A stretch of 64,000 nt of DNA from Bacillota bacterium (GTDB taxonomy: Bacteria > Bacillota > Clostridia > Acetivibrionales > DSM-1351), in NCBI GenBank assembly GCA_023415305.1, contig JAEZKZ010000036.1:1-64000 (forward strand), given 5' to 3'. The notes beneath the pieces are model-generated. The model was not told the origin of the DNA. It was given only the letters and a program-made list of their open reading frames with translations, and searched no databases. Of this stretch, positions 1 to 8,097 are shown piece after piece. Every line of letters begins with the position of its first letter. Position 1 is the stretch's first letter. Position numbers and translations under genes: made by a program.

Positions 1-763
1 ATCCCCCCCTTACCGGTATAAAGGTTAAATGCTTAAATTTTATAGCATTTTTAGGACACGAATACACACATCTCAGGCAACCGCTGCAAGACGCTTTGAA
101 CTTTATTTTCTTGTTCTCTTCTATTATGTTCCCTGCCGGACAATTCCGTACACATAAACCACAATTAGTACATGAGCTGTTTGCTTTTAAATCCTTACCC
201 ATAAACCTTATAAGAAAGGATATAACAGGAGAAGTTATTCCGTTTATTATTCTGAATTTCAACCCTGTTTTTAGCACACGCTGCTGTCCGGCTATTACTT
301 CTTTGCTCATAATGACAGCCTTCTTTTTTGTAGCCAGGTAAAGCTGCTGCATAATTGTGTCATCAAATTTGACAATCCAGTTGCTGCCGATGGAAAACAT
401 TCTTTCGTGAAAAACCTTATACCCCTTACGTGACAGCTTTTTTATCAATGGATTGGAAGCGTTATAGTTAATTGGGGCTACTCCGCCCGCCGTTCGGAAG
501 ACAAACACTTTAGCCTCCTTAACATTTGGCATTTTTTGTATAAATGAAAAAATCAAGTTTGGTGTACTATAACCTATTACCTGACAGCCTATTCCAATAA
601 GATTGTATTTGCCAGGATCAAACATTTCTGAGCCCTTTAATACCTCCTCAATTCTAATTAAATCAACCTCAAACCCATTGTTTATGAATTCATCTCTGAT
701 CATTTCAGCAACAAGCTTTGTATTTCCGGTACCCGAAAAATAGAATATACCGACCGTTCCCAT
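1..763 (-). CDS. EFR1-type flavodoxin/ferredoxin protein (3' end off window)
   Basis: Reading from the ATG at 763 leftward the frame stays open to base 1, giving about 254 residues with no stop, so the gene runs off the left edge. The first residues read IFYFSGTGNT, the FMN phosphate-binding loop of flavodoxins. Near residue 200 come two ferredoxin clusters, CTNCGLCVRNCP and CSGCLRCVYSCP, each able to hold a [4Fe-4S] centre. This order (flavodoxin fold then two clusters) is that of the EFR1 ferredoxin family, cytosolic electron carriers of unknown partner. GAGGGG lies 7 bases before the ATG. The gene begins 4 bases after the TetR stop, so the two are surely cotranscribed and TetR probably controls it. 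Family call is firm; the redox partner cannot be told. Confidence 0.9.
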   Translation of the reverse strand, partial: MGTVGIFYFSGTGNTKLVAEMIRDEFINNGFEVDLIRIEEVLKGSEMFDPGKYNLIGIGCQVIGYSTPNLIFSFIQKMPNVKEAKVFVFRTAGGVAPINYNASNPLIKKLSRKGYKVFHERMFSIGSNWIVKFDDTIMQQLYLATKKKAVIMSKEVIAGQQRVLKTGLKFRIINGITSPVISFLIRFMGKDLKANSSCTNCGLCVRNCPAGNIIEENKKIKFKASCSGCLRCVYSCPKNAIKFKHLTFIPVRGG

Positions 764-767
764 AATT

Positions 768-1406
768 TTACCCCTCATTCTTTAATGTCCCCAATAGAAT
801 ATCCATACTATATTTGCAGAAATCTTCAATATCTAATGAAAAGTGACGGGTAAAACTATCTCCAGTTGAAGATAATTGATTCATAAAACCAGTCAACATA
901 AAAACAAGGCTGAAAGCTGCTTTCTCAGAATTAAGTCCTGACTTGATACTTCCATCGTCTTTACCCTCTTCAATCACTTTTTGTATTGATTTGAACATTA
1001 AGTTATTAAAATCGGCCAACTCATATTTCTTTTTACATTCTTCTGTTGAACCCATTTTTACATAGCTCCAGTTGCTAAATGTTCTGAAGGTTTCTGGATT
1101 GTCTTTATAAAACTGATAGTAAGCTTTACAAGTCTCTTGAATCCTTACAAACCCGTTCTGCTTATTGTCAGCGGCTTCGGATAGGTATTCAAATAACCTT
1201 TTAAACCATTTAAGTACAACTGCAAAATACAAATCCTCCTTGCTTTGAAAGTACTGATACAGGGTTCTCTTTGTAAACTGGGCTGCTTTTGCTATTTCTT
1301 CCATCGAAGACGCTTCAAACCCCTTCTGTTGAAATATATTTTCAGCTGCTGACACTATTTCTTCCTCTCTTGCAAGTCTTTCTCTATCTCTTCTGGTCAT
1401 TTCCAT
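768..1406 (-). CDS. TetR/AcrR family transcriptional regulator
   Basis: A 212-residue repressor-type protein. The N-terminal helix-turn-helix (about residues 10-60) ends in the typical recognition segment TKRTLYQYFQSKEDLY; the rest is an all-helical ligand-binding and dimer domain. The frame is open further upstream (to 1469), but the ATG at 1406 has AAGGAG 8 bases ahead, and the longer version would run toward the promoter, so 1406 is preferred. It is followed after 4 bases by the EFR1 ferredoxin gene. A near-perfect 18-base inverted repeat overlaps its promoter, which points to autorepression of the two-gene operon. The inducer is unknown. Confidence 0.92.
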   Translation of the reverse strand: MEMTRRDRERLAREEEIVSAAENIFQQKGFEASSMEEIAKAAQFTKRTLYQYFQSKEDLYFAVVLKWFKRLFEYLSEAADNKQNGFVRIQETCKAYYQFYKDNPETFRTFSNWSYVKMGSTEECKKKYELADFNNLMFKSIQKVIEEGKDDGSIKSGLNSEKAAFSLVFMLTGFMNQLSSTGDSFTRHFSLDIEDFCKYSMDILLGTLKNEG

Positions 1407-1480
1407 ATAACAAACTCCTTGCTTGCTTTGATAATAGATTCGTTCAATGACAATAGATATATAACCCATCAGTAAACAAA

Positions 1481-1539
1481 ATACACTGCCAGTATACTAA
1501 GTTTACTTTAAGTATACTGGTAGTGTATTGAAAAGTCAA
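1481..1539 (-). promoter_or_regulatory. TetR promoter with 18-base dyad operator
   Basis: On the minus strand a TTGACT -35 box (1534-1539) stands 17 bases from a TATACT -10 box (1511-1516). The arms ATACACTGCCAGTATACT (1481-1498) and AGTATACTGGTAGTGTAT (1511-1528) are inverted copies with one mismatch, separated by 12 bases. One arm covers the -10 box, so a bound TetR dimer would block transcription of the tetR-EFR1 operon. Boxes and repeat are seen directly; TetR as the binder is inferred. Confidence 0.8.
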
Positions 1540-1674
1540 TATACTTTGATTGCTGGGTTAAGTTTATATCCCCTCTTTTTTCTGCCTTATAACCCTCCAT
1601 ATTGCTTCAACACATTTTCCAGCTTGTTTACATAGGATATACTAATTGTGATTTGTCAATATATAACAAATTAA

Positions 1675-4044
1675 TTAACCTTGAATTTCAACTACCCTTG
1701 CATTACAACAGGCCTTTATATCCCCGATGGTGAGTTCGAACCTCTTAACATCAGCCTCCTTGCAGTTAATAACAACCTTTTCAATCTCAGCTTTTATTGA
1801 TAGGGAGTTTTCTGTCTTGTACTTTCTGGTCTGTGAAATAACTTCCTTTAATTTATCGCCAAAGGTTAATAGCTCGCTATCAACAATATCAGTCTTTTCC
1901 CAGCACAGCTTATGAATGGATATACAGCCGTCCTTCTGCCTGAAAAACTGTTGATAAAGATACTCGGTAATATGAGGAACATAAACTGCGTACAGCTTCA
2001 GAACATTAAGGAAGCTGTAATAAAGAGCAAATTGTGCTGAGCGGCGTTCTGCATACCCATGTTTTTCAGGCTGGTACAGCCGTTCTTTTACAATTTCCAG
2101 GTAGTAATCACACAAATCCTTCCAAAAGAAGTCGTCCAGTTCGTGCCTTGCCAGCCCTATTTCATAATGGTCAAGGTGTCTGGCAGCCTCTGAAGTTGTT
2201 TGCCTGCAGCGTTCGATTATCCAGGAGTCAACAGGGAGCAGCCTGATTTCAGTTACATGTGGGTCGAAATCCTCCAGATGCGAAGCAGCAAATTTTGCTG
2301 CATTCCAGAGCTTAGTTATGAATCTTCTGGCAATGCTCAACTCATCGCTTGCAAAGAAGGTATCGATACCCAGTCTGGAGTTGGCAGCCCAGTACCTTAT
2401 AACGTCTGCAGAGTGAGTATCAATAAGCTCAGTAGGAGAAAGCCCGGAATTGTTTTTCGACTTGCTGATTTTCTCCCCCTTCTTTGCAAGCACGTAGCCG
2501 CAGATCATTATATCCTTCCAGGGGATTTCACCTGTGTGATACAGGCTTTTAACTATTGTATAAAATGCCCAGGTACGGATTATCTCATGAGCCTGTGTCC
2601 TCATGCTCATGGGTAAAAGCCTTTTGGACATGTCATTTTCCTCTCCCCATTTTGCGTTGATCTGCGGCGTTACCGAGGAGGTAGCCCAGGTGTCAAATAC
2701 CGAGCTTTCAGGGATAAACTCTGCACACCCGCAAGCACAGACTATTCCCGGAGCAGTCTCAAGAGGATTTACCGGCAGCCGGTCCTCACTTGCTGCTATT
2801 ACTTCACCACAGTTTTTACAATACCAAACAGGTATCGGAACTCCGAAATAACGCTGCCGGGAAATGCACCAATCCCATTTCAGGTTCTCAACCCAAAGGG
2901 TGTACCTGGTCTTCATGCTGGCAGGATACCAATTAATCTTATCTGCTGCTTTAAGGTACAGGTCCTTTTTTGACAGAACATCTATATACCACTGCTTTGA
3001 AGGTATGATTTCTACCTCTTTTCCGCAGCGTTCGTGGACTGCAACAGTATGTGTTATATTTTGAGCCTCAATTAAGAGCCCTTTTTCGGAAAGGAGCTCA
3101 ATAATTTGCTTCCGTGCTGCCGATATCTTCAATCCCCCGATAAAGGGAACACTTTCCGCTATGCTTCCATTTGCCTCAATAACCTTTCTGTATGGCAGCT
3201 TATGGTTCTCATACCACTCAACATCGGTACTGTCACCGAAGGTGGCGCACATAACAACTCCGGTACCTTTCTCAAGACTCACCTTACTATCAGCCAAAAC
3301 AGGGATAGAGTAATCATATAACGGCACCTCTGCAGTTGCTCCTATAAATCTTGTGTATCTTTCATCCTCAGGATTTACAAACAGACAAACACAGCCAGGA
3401 AGCAATTCGGGTCTTGTGGTGGCTGCTATCAGCCTCTCCTTCCCAACAAGAAAAGGGATATAGTTAAAGGTCGTATCCTTATCAATTGTATCCAGCTCAG
3501 CCTGTGCTATGGAGGTCTGGCATTCGGTACACCACAAAACCGGGGACTCCTTCATATAGGCCTTACCCTCACTGAGCAGCCTTATAAATGATTTCTGTGA
3601 AATTTTTTGAACCATGGGATTTATTGTCTCATATTGCAGAGACCAATCTACCGAAAAACCGAGTTTCTCCCATAAATCCCGGAACTCTTTCTCGTATTTT
3701 TCAGTAGTTGAAATACATTTCTTTACGAATTCGCTTCTGGGAAGATTTCTCGCAATTATTCCCTCATCCCTTTCAACCAGCCTTTCGGTAGGCAGGCCGT
3801 TATCATCAAACCCGAAGGGATAATAAACGTTGTACCCCTGCATCCGTTTGTATCGCGCCACCATCTCAGCCTGAGTGTAGGAAAAAATATGCCCTACATG
3901 AAGACTTCCGCTGACTGTTGGAGGCGGCGTATCTATTGAGAAAACTTCCCTGTCACTGTTTTCCTTAAAAGCATAAATTTCATTCTCTTTCCAGAATCTT
4001 TGCATTTCTTTTTCTGTTTGACTGAAGTTATAATTCTTTTGCAT
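1675..4044 (-). CDS. valS: Valine--tRNA ligase, short archaeal-like type
   Basis: Charges tRNA-Val with valine in the cytosol. The class I signatures are present: PTVSGSLHVGH near residue 45 (HIGH box) and KISKS near residue 525 (KMSKS box). It is about 789 residues, shorter than the usual bacterial enzyme of about 880, and it lacks the C-terminal coiled-coil arm. After the HIGH box it reads FGFDDNGLPTER, where standard bacterial ValRS has GTDHAGIATQ; the DDNGLPTE form is that of archaeal and rickettsial ValRS. The ATG at 4044 has GGAGG 7 bases upstream and is chosen over an earlier in-frame start at 4077. Expression is controlled by the T-box leader just upstream. It may be a second ValRS copy or the only one; the window cannot tell. 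Confidence 0.93.
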   Translation of the reverse strand: MQKNYNFSQTEKEMQRFWKENEIYAFKENSDREVFSIDTPPPTVSGSLHVGHIFSYTQAEMVARYKRMQGYNVYYPFGFDDNGLPTERLVERDEGIIARNLPRSEFVKKCISTTEKYEKEFRDLWEKLGFSVDWSLQYETINPMVQKISQKSFIRLLSEGKAYMKESPVLWCTECQTSIAQAELDTIDKDTTFNYIPFLVGKERLIAATTRPELLPGCVCLFVNPEDERYTRFIGATAEVPLYDYSIPVLADSKVSLEKGTGVVMCATFGDSTDVEWYENHKLPYRKVIEANGSIAESVPFIGGLKISAARKQIIELLSEKGLLIEAQNITHTVAVHERCGKEVEIIPSKQWYIDVLSKKDLYLKAADKINWYPASMKTRYTLWVENLKWDWCISRQRYFGVPIPVWYCKNCGEVIAASEDRLPVNPLETAPGIVCACGCAEFIPESSVFDTWATSSVTPQINAKWGEENDMSKRLLPMSMRTQAHEIIRTWAFYTIVKSLYHTGEIPWKDIMICGYVLAKKGEKISKSKNNSGLSPTELIDTHSADVIRYWAANSRLGIDTFFASDELSIARRFITKLWNAAKFAASHLEDFDPHVTEIRLLPVDSWIIERCRQTTSEAARHLDHYEIGLARHELDDFFWKDLCDYYLEIVKERLYQPEKHGYAERRSAQFALYYSFLNVLKLYAVYVPHITEYLYQQFFRQKDGCISIHKLCWEKTDIVDSELLTFGDKLKEVISQTRKYKTENSLSIKAEIEKVVINCKEADVKRFELTIGDIKACCNARVVEIQG

Positions 4045-4104
4045 AATAGTCCTCCGTTCTGGCTGCCATGCAGCCATTTATAGATTTTTAACCTAAAACA
4101 CAAA

Positions 4105-4151
4105 CAAAAAAGTCCGCCTAAGCTTTAAATTTATTAAAGCTAGGGCGAACT
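4105..4151 (-). terminator. T-box regulated intrinsic terminator
   Basis: On the minus strand an 18-base stem (AGTTCGCCCTAGCTTTAA against TTAAAGCTTAGGCGGACT with G-U pairs) is followed by TTTTTT. It sits between the T-box sequence and the valS start, the place of the regulated terminator. Confidence 0.88.
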
Positions 4152-4425
4152 GTATGCGTCCGTGGTACCACCTGAATTCAGATATGACTATCTGCACTTT
4201 GTCAATACGGGAAAAGTTATCCCTTTTGCTAATCTAAAAGGGATGTCTGCTTAACCGATATTGCTTTCCCTGTAACGGTGGAAATCTCCGTTGAAGCCTA
4301 CTGGGATAACATCCTTTCGGTTCAAAGCTCAAAGGCTACTTCCATACTTCCTTCACGAAGATTTACACCAATCATCTTCTCTCTATGCTTCAGGTGAGTA
4401 TGTACTCCTCCTTGTCAACGCCATT
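4105..4425 (-). promoter_or_regulatory. T-box riboswitch of the valyl-tRNA synthetase gene
   Basis: The leader RNA contains the T-box core GGTGGTACCACGG (around 4160-4173), which pairs with the acceptor end of uncharged tRNA, and a stem I region with the AGAGAGAAGATG-type conserved block near 4360-4385. A GTA triplet in the presumed specifier bulge (GGAAGTAGCC, around 4330-4345) would read a valine tRNA, matching the gene downstream. The leader ends in the terminator hairpin at 4105-4151. When tRNA-Val is uncharged, the antiterminator should form and allow valS transcription. T-box identity is clear; the specifier is my reading. Confidence 0.92.
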
Positions 4426-4447
4426 TTGTTATGTGTTTATTGAAGTA

Positions 4448-4476
4448 ATATTAATTTATATTATGTAAAAAGTCAA
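4448..4476 (-). promoter_or_regulatory. Sigma-A promoter for the T-box/valS transcript
   Basis: TTGACT (4471-4476) and TAATAT (4448-4453) on the minus strand are separated by exactly 17 bases, and transcription would begin just ahead of the T-box stem I. Confidence 0.75.
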
Positions 4477-4545
4477 GTTAAATGCAATATATATTTTCCA
4501 CAACTGTAATTTTTATAGGCTGAATATTAATACAAATTTATAATG

Positions 4546-5607
4546 TCACTCAAAAATCTTATCAATTTCTCCGTTGTCAATCATTTCAACCAACGCTCCA
4601 ACTACTTCCGGGTCAAGACAGCCCCTGTCTACATCTCCCTTGAGTATATCCTTAACTGTTGACATAGCCAGCTTGGCACGGTATGGCCGTTCGGAGTAAA
4701 GAGCATCAAAAATGTCGGCGACAGCAAGTATTCTTGTTTCTATGGAGATTTCTTCACCCCTCAATCCATCAGGGTACCCTGTGCCGTTAAGCTTTTCGTG
4801 ATGATGTCTCACAGGACCCAGACAGTCCTTAAGAGATCCTAAAGGCTTAAGTATGGTTTCCCCCATTTCGGAGTGTTTTTTTATAATTTCAAACTCTTCA
4901 TCGGTAAGCTTGCCGGGCTTGTTAAGTATATTCTCCGGGACTCCAACCTTGCCGATATCGTGAATAATTCCTGCAATCTCGAGGCAACTGAGTTTTTCCT
5001 CATTCAGGCCTAATTTTTTTCCAAGCAAACTGCTTATCATACCTACTCTCCTGGTATGTCCGTCAGTATACTTGTCCTTTGCTTCTATAACATTGGCAAG
5101 TGTAATAATAAGATTTTTTGTATTTTCGGTTTCGGTATTATAATCGCTCTTAAGTAGCTCGTAAAGTCTGGTAATTTCCCTGTTTGACTCCTCAATTTCC
5201 CTGTATTTCTCATTTAAAACATCCTCAAGTTCTTTCTTTTCAAGACCGTTTTTTACTACCTTAATAAGATCATTGTTATTCCAGGGTTTTTCAAGATAGT
5301 AGTAAAGGCCAACCTCATTTATACTTTTTATGGCATTTTCCTTGTCAGCGTACCCTGTCAGAAGTATTGTCACAGTTTTGGGACTTTTCTCCCTCACATT
5401 TTTTAGAAATTCAAGTCCGTTCATTTTAGGCATCATAAAATCAGATATTATTAGGTCAACGCTTTTACTGGCCAATTCATTACTAGCCAAGGCCTCGTCC
5501 ACATCGTTATATGCAATTACGTTTTCCTTCAACATCAGCTTGAACATAGTAGAAAGTGTTGCTGTTATCATCTTTTCATCATCAACTACCATTATAGTCT
5601 TACTCAC
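4546..5607 (-). CDS. Response regulator with HD-GYP phosphodiesterase domain
   Basis: A 353-residue RpfG-like protein. Residues 1-125 form a receiver domain with the acidic pocket (VVDDE), the phosphoacceptor aspartate in LIISDFMMPKMNG and the lysine in YLEKPW. A short coiled coil leads to an HD-GYP domain with HDIGKVGVPE and a GTGYPDGL signature, the form that degrades cyclic di-GMP. The start is GTG at 5607, preceded by AAGGAG. It lies 76 bases downstream of the histidine kinase gene on the same strand, so the kinase most likely phosphorylates it and the pair would adjust cyclic-di-GMP level. Which input is sensed is unknown. Confidence 0.93.
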   Translation of the reverse strand: MSKTIMVVDDEKMITATLSTMFKLMLKENVIAYNDVDEALASNELASKSVDLIISDFMMPKMNGLEFLKNVREKSPKTVTILLTGYADKENAIKSINEVGLYYYLEKPWNNNDLIKVVKNGLEKKELEDVLNEKYREIEESNREITRLYELLKSDYNTETENTKNLIITLANVIEAKDKYTDGHTRRVGMISSLLGKKLGLNEEKLSCLEIAGIIHDIGKVGVPENILNKPGKLTDEEFEIIKKHSEMGETILKPLGSLKDCLGPVRHHHEKLNGTGYPDGLRGEEISIETRILAVADIFDALYSERPYRAKLAMSTVKDILKGDVDRGCLDPEVVGALVEMIDNGEIDKIFE

Positions 5608-5683
5608 ATTCCCACTCTCCTTAGGTCATTAGGTATTTTTTTGCAGTCATTATAGATTACAGACATTACTTTGAATATACTTT

Positions 5684-7285
5684 TTAAGTTCTGGCGTTGT
5701 CCATCGGAATCCTGATAATAAATTCAGCGCCGTTACCGGACTCACTTATTACTGAAATTTCCCCGTTATGGTTTTGAACTATATTATAGCTGATATATAG
5801 ACCCAAGCCTAAACCAATGCCAACACCTTTTGTAGTAAATCCCGGGTCAAATATTTTGGATACGTTTTCCTCATCTATACCTATACCTGTATCTTTGATA
5901 CTTATGTATATGTCTCTGTTCTGCTGATAGGTTTTAATGAATATTTCTCCTTCGCCCTCTATTGCTTGTGACGCATTCACAATAATATTCATTATAACCT
6001 GATTCAGCTGACCCGGGTAACACTTGATCCTGGGAATATCAGCATAGTCTTCATGAACGGTAATCCTTCGTTTCAACAGATTATTTGTAAGTACAAGCAC
6101 GCTTCTAATGCCTTCATTAATATCTGCTTCCTGGAAGTCCGCGTGGTCTAGTCTGGAAAAGCTTTTCAGACTTTTAATGATTTCAATTATTCTGCTGCAG
6201 GCCATTAAATTGACGTCATTTGCTTCTTTTAACTGGCTGAACATAATAATCAATTCATCATTTTGTTCTACGGCAGGATGATTGAGTAACACTCCAAGAA
6301 TCATTTCCTCAAGCTGAGCATTACTGTTAATAGCACCTATAGGAGTGTTGATTTCATGTGTAATGGCTGCCATAAGTAATCCCACAGAGGCCATTTTTTC
6401 CGTCTGAACCAGCTGTGCCTGCTGTTTTTGAATCTGAATTTTTGACTCCAACAGCTCGTCATTTTGCAATTCAAGCTCAGTATTCTGGTTCTCAAGAACA
6501 AATTTCTGGTTTTCAAGAATCTCGTTATAGCTTTTTAGTTTTTTCATAATAGCGTTTGTTGAATCGGCAAGAGATTCAATTTCTCTCAGGGGCTTTTTCA
6601 AGACAATATCAGTGTTGGCGGCCCTTTCCTGATCTCCCTCGGCCAGCGCTTTTACCTTAGTTTCCAATTGTTTCAAGGGATTAATGATCGGTATGACAAG
6701 AAACATGCTGAGTATCTTAGCTATAATAAGTGCCAAACCGCTTAAGCTGATAATTACTGAGAAAACCGGTACTAATAGTACCAAAAGGAACTGGGGATTT
6801 ACCCTTACATAAATATTTCCGATTTCATTGTTGTTTGAATCCAAAATAGGCTTAACAGCTTCTGTATCCTTAAAAAGCTTGCTTTGACTATTCTGAGCCT
6901 CTGCTCCCAACTCATTGGAGTAAATAATTCTATTCTGCACCTCAATTTTTATGTATAGTTCACTCACGCCGTTGTCATACGGAATTATAGTATTAATTAT
7001 TGATTTCCTGCTTATATCGTTTACCAATTCGTTCAAGCGTGAATCACCCTCGTTCAATTCATTAATACTTTTGATTCCCAAACTGTTCATAGCTTGTCCC
7101 GAATTTATTTCCTTCTGGATAGAATAGCACAAGACATCTGACTGATATGCAGCAAAGTCTCGGGATACAGCCAGAATTATCAGAATGATAACACTGCTCA
7201 TAAAAAGTACTGTTATCAAGGCTGATAATGATGTAGCCCTCTTTATCCTCTTCTTTAACGTTCTACTGTTCCTCTTAATTTTCAT
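5684..7285 (-). CDS. Membrane sensor histidine kinase
   Basis: A 533-residue kinase. A transmembrane helix at about residues 18-42 is followed by an extracytoplasmic sensor region of about 120 residues and a second membrane helix near 170-195. Then come a HAMP-like linker (INPLKQLETKVKALAEGD), a glutamine-rich coiled coil (about 240-300), the phosphoacceptor histidine in AAITHEINTPIG, the N-box NIIVNASQAI, and the ATP lid DTGIGIDEENVSKIFDPGF with GLGLGLYIS. The histidine segment is of the class often paired with HD-GYP or diguanylate cyclase outputs. It is the first gene of the pair with the regulator at 4546-5607. The ribosome site is weak (GGGGGCGG about 10 bases upstream). Confidence 0.92.
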   Translation of the reverse strand: MKIKRNSRTLKKRIKRATSLSALITVLFMSSVIILIILAVSRDFAAYQSDVLCYSIQKEINSGQAMNSLGIKSINELNEGDSRLNELVNDISRKSIINTIIPYDNGVSELYIKIEVQNRIIYSNELGAEAQNSQSKLFKDTEAVKPILDSNNNEIGNIYVRVNPQFLLVLLVPVFSVIISLSGLALIIAKILSMFLVIPIINPLKQLETKVKALAEGDQERAANTDIVLKKPLREIESLADSTNAIMKKLKSYNEILENQKFVLENQNTELELQNDELLESKIQIQKQQAQLVQTEKMASVGLLMAAITHEINTPIGAINSNAQLEEMILGVLLNHPAVEQNDELIIMFSQLKEANDVNLMACSRIIEIIKSLKSFSRLDHADFQEADINEGIRSVLVLTNNLLKRRITVHEDYADIPRIKCYPGQLNQVIMNIIVNASQAIEGEGEIFIKTYQQNRDIYISIKDTGIGIDEENVSKIFDPGFTTKGVGIGLGLGLYISYNIVQNHNGEISVISESGNGAEFIIRIPMDNART

Positions 7286-7463
7286 TCAGCCACATCCGCC
7301 CCCGAATTTATATTAACATTCTACCTTATATAACAGGCTTTATATAGAATATTTGTAAAATAATTTTAATCTAAAATTTTGTTACATTTTATCATAATTA
7401 TACTTTTTTTGTTATATATTTGTCTGCCTGCCAAGTAAATATATTGGTATTAATTAACCTGGC

Positions 7464-7903
7464 ATGGCTATACTGGACAATCCCGGTGCTCGGGAAGACA
7501 AGGAAGGAAAACCGTTTGTCTGCGGTACAAGATGTACTCTCCAGCAGGCGGTTTGTGAAGCAGGACTTAAAATAGAGAATTTGTATATCACTTACATTTT
7601 AAAATGCAGACCAATACGTCGATATGTTAAAGCCACAGCGCGAAGCATCTGTTCGGAATACATGACCCGTCAGATAGCAAATCAAAACCCCGAATTTGTG
7701 ATATGTCTCGGAAATACGGCTGTTCAATGGTTTTTTGGGAATATGGAGTCTGAAGTAAAAGCTTTAAGGGAAAACTTCATACCATAAGAGGAATCTCAAC
7801 CTATGTTACCTACCATTCTCTTGCAATACGACGCAGACCAAATTTGCGACAGCAGTTTAATGAGGACTGGGCTTTACTGGCTAAAAGCTATCTAAAAAGT
7901 TAA
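7464..7903 (+). pseudogene. Uracil-DNA glycosylase (family 4/5-like) remnant, frameshifted
   Basis: The first frame (7464-7787) reads DNPGAREDKEGKPF and then YITYILKCRPIRR and VICLGNTAVQWF, which align with the NPG..ED..G.PF, Y.TN..KCRPP and LGNTA blocks of iron-sulfur type uracil-DNA glycosylases. After LR the frame ends early, but the frame shifted by one base continues as GKLHTIRGISTYVTYHSLA, the family's HP.YHPA-like block, to a TAA at 7901-7903. Adding one G to the run at 7768-7770 restores one reading. The N-terminal 50-60 residues of a normal enzyme (with the first iron-sulfur cysteines and the GE active-site residues) are also missing. So it is a decayed gene. A hairpin-like pair (GTACACCTC / GAGGTGCAC) lies after it near 7937-7980. 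Confidence 0.8.
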
Positions 7904-8097
7904 TAGATAAAAATCCTTAACTTATGGACCAAAAAAGTACACCTCCAAAATCAGATTTTTCATCCAACCTTAGAGGTGCACTAACATCCACAGCTTCTAC
8001 TTAATCCGGATCTTATTCTTAATCCCAGACCTTTTTCTAAGTTCAGCCCTTTATCCTCATTATGAAACCTTATATTTCTGATAAGCCTGCCGGCTGC

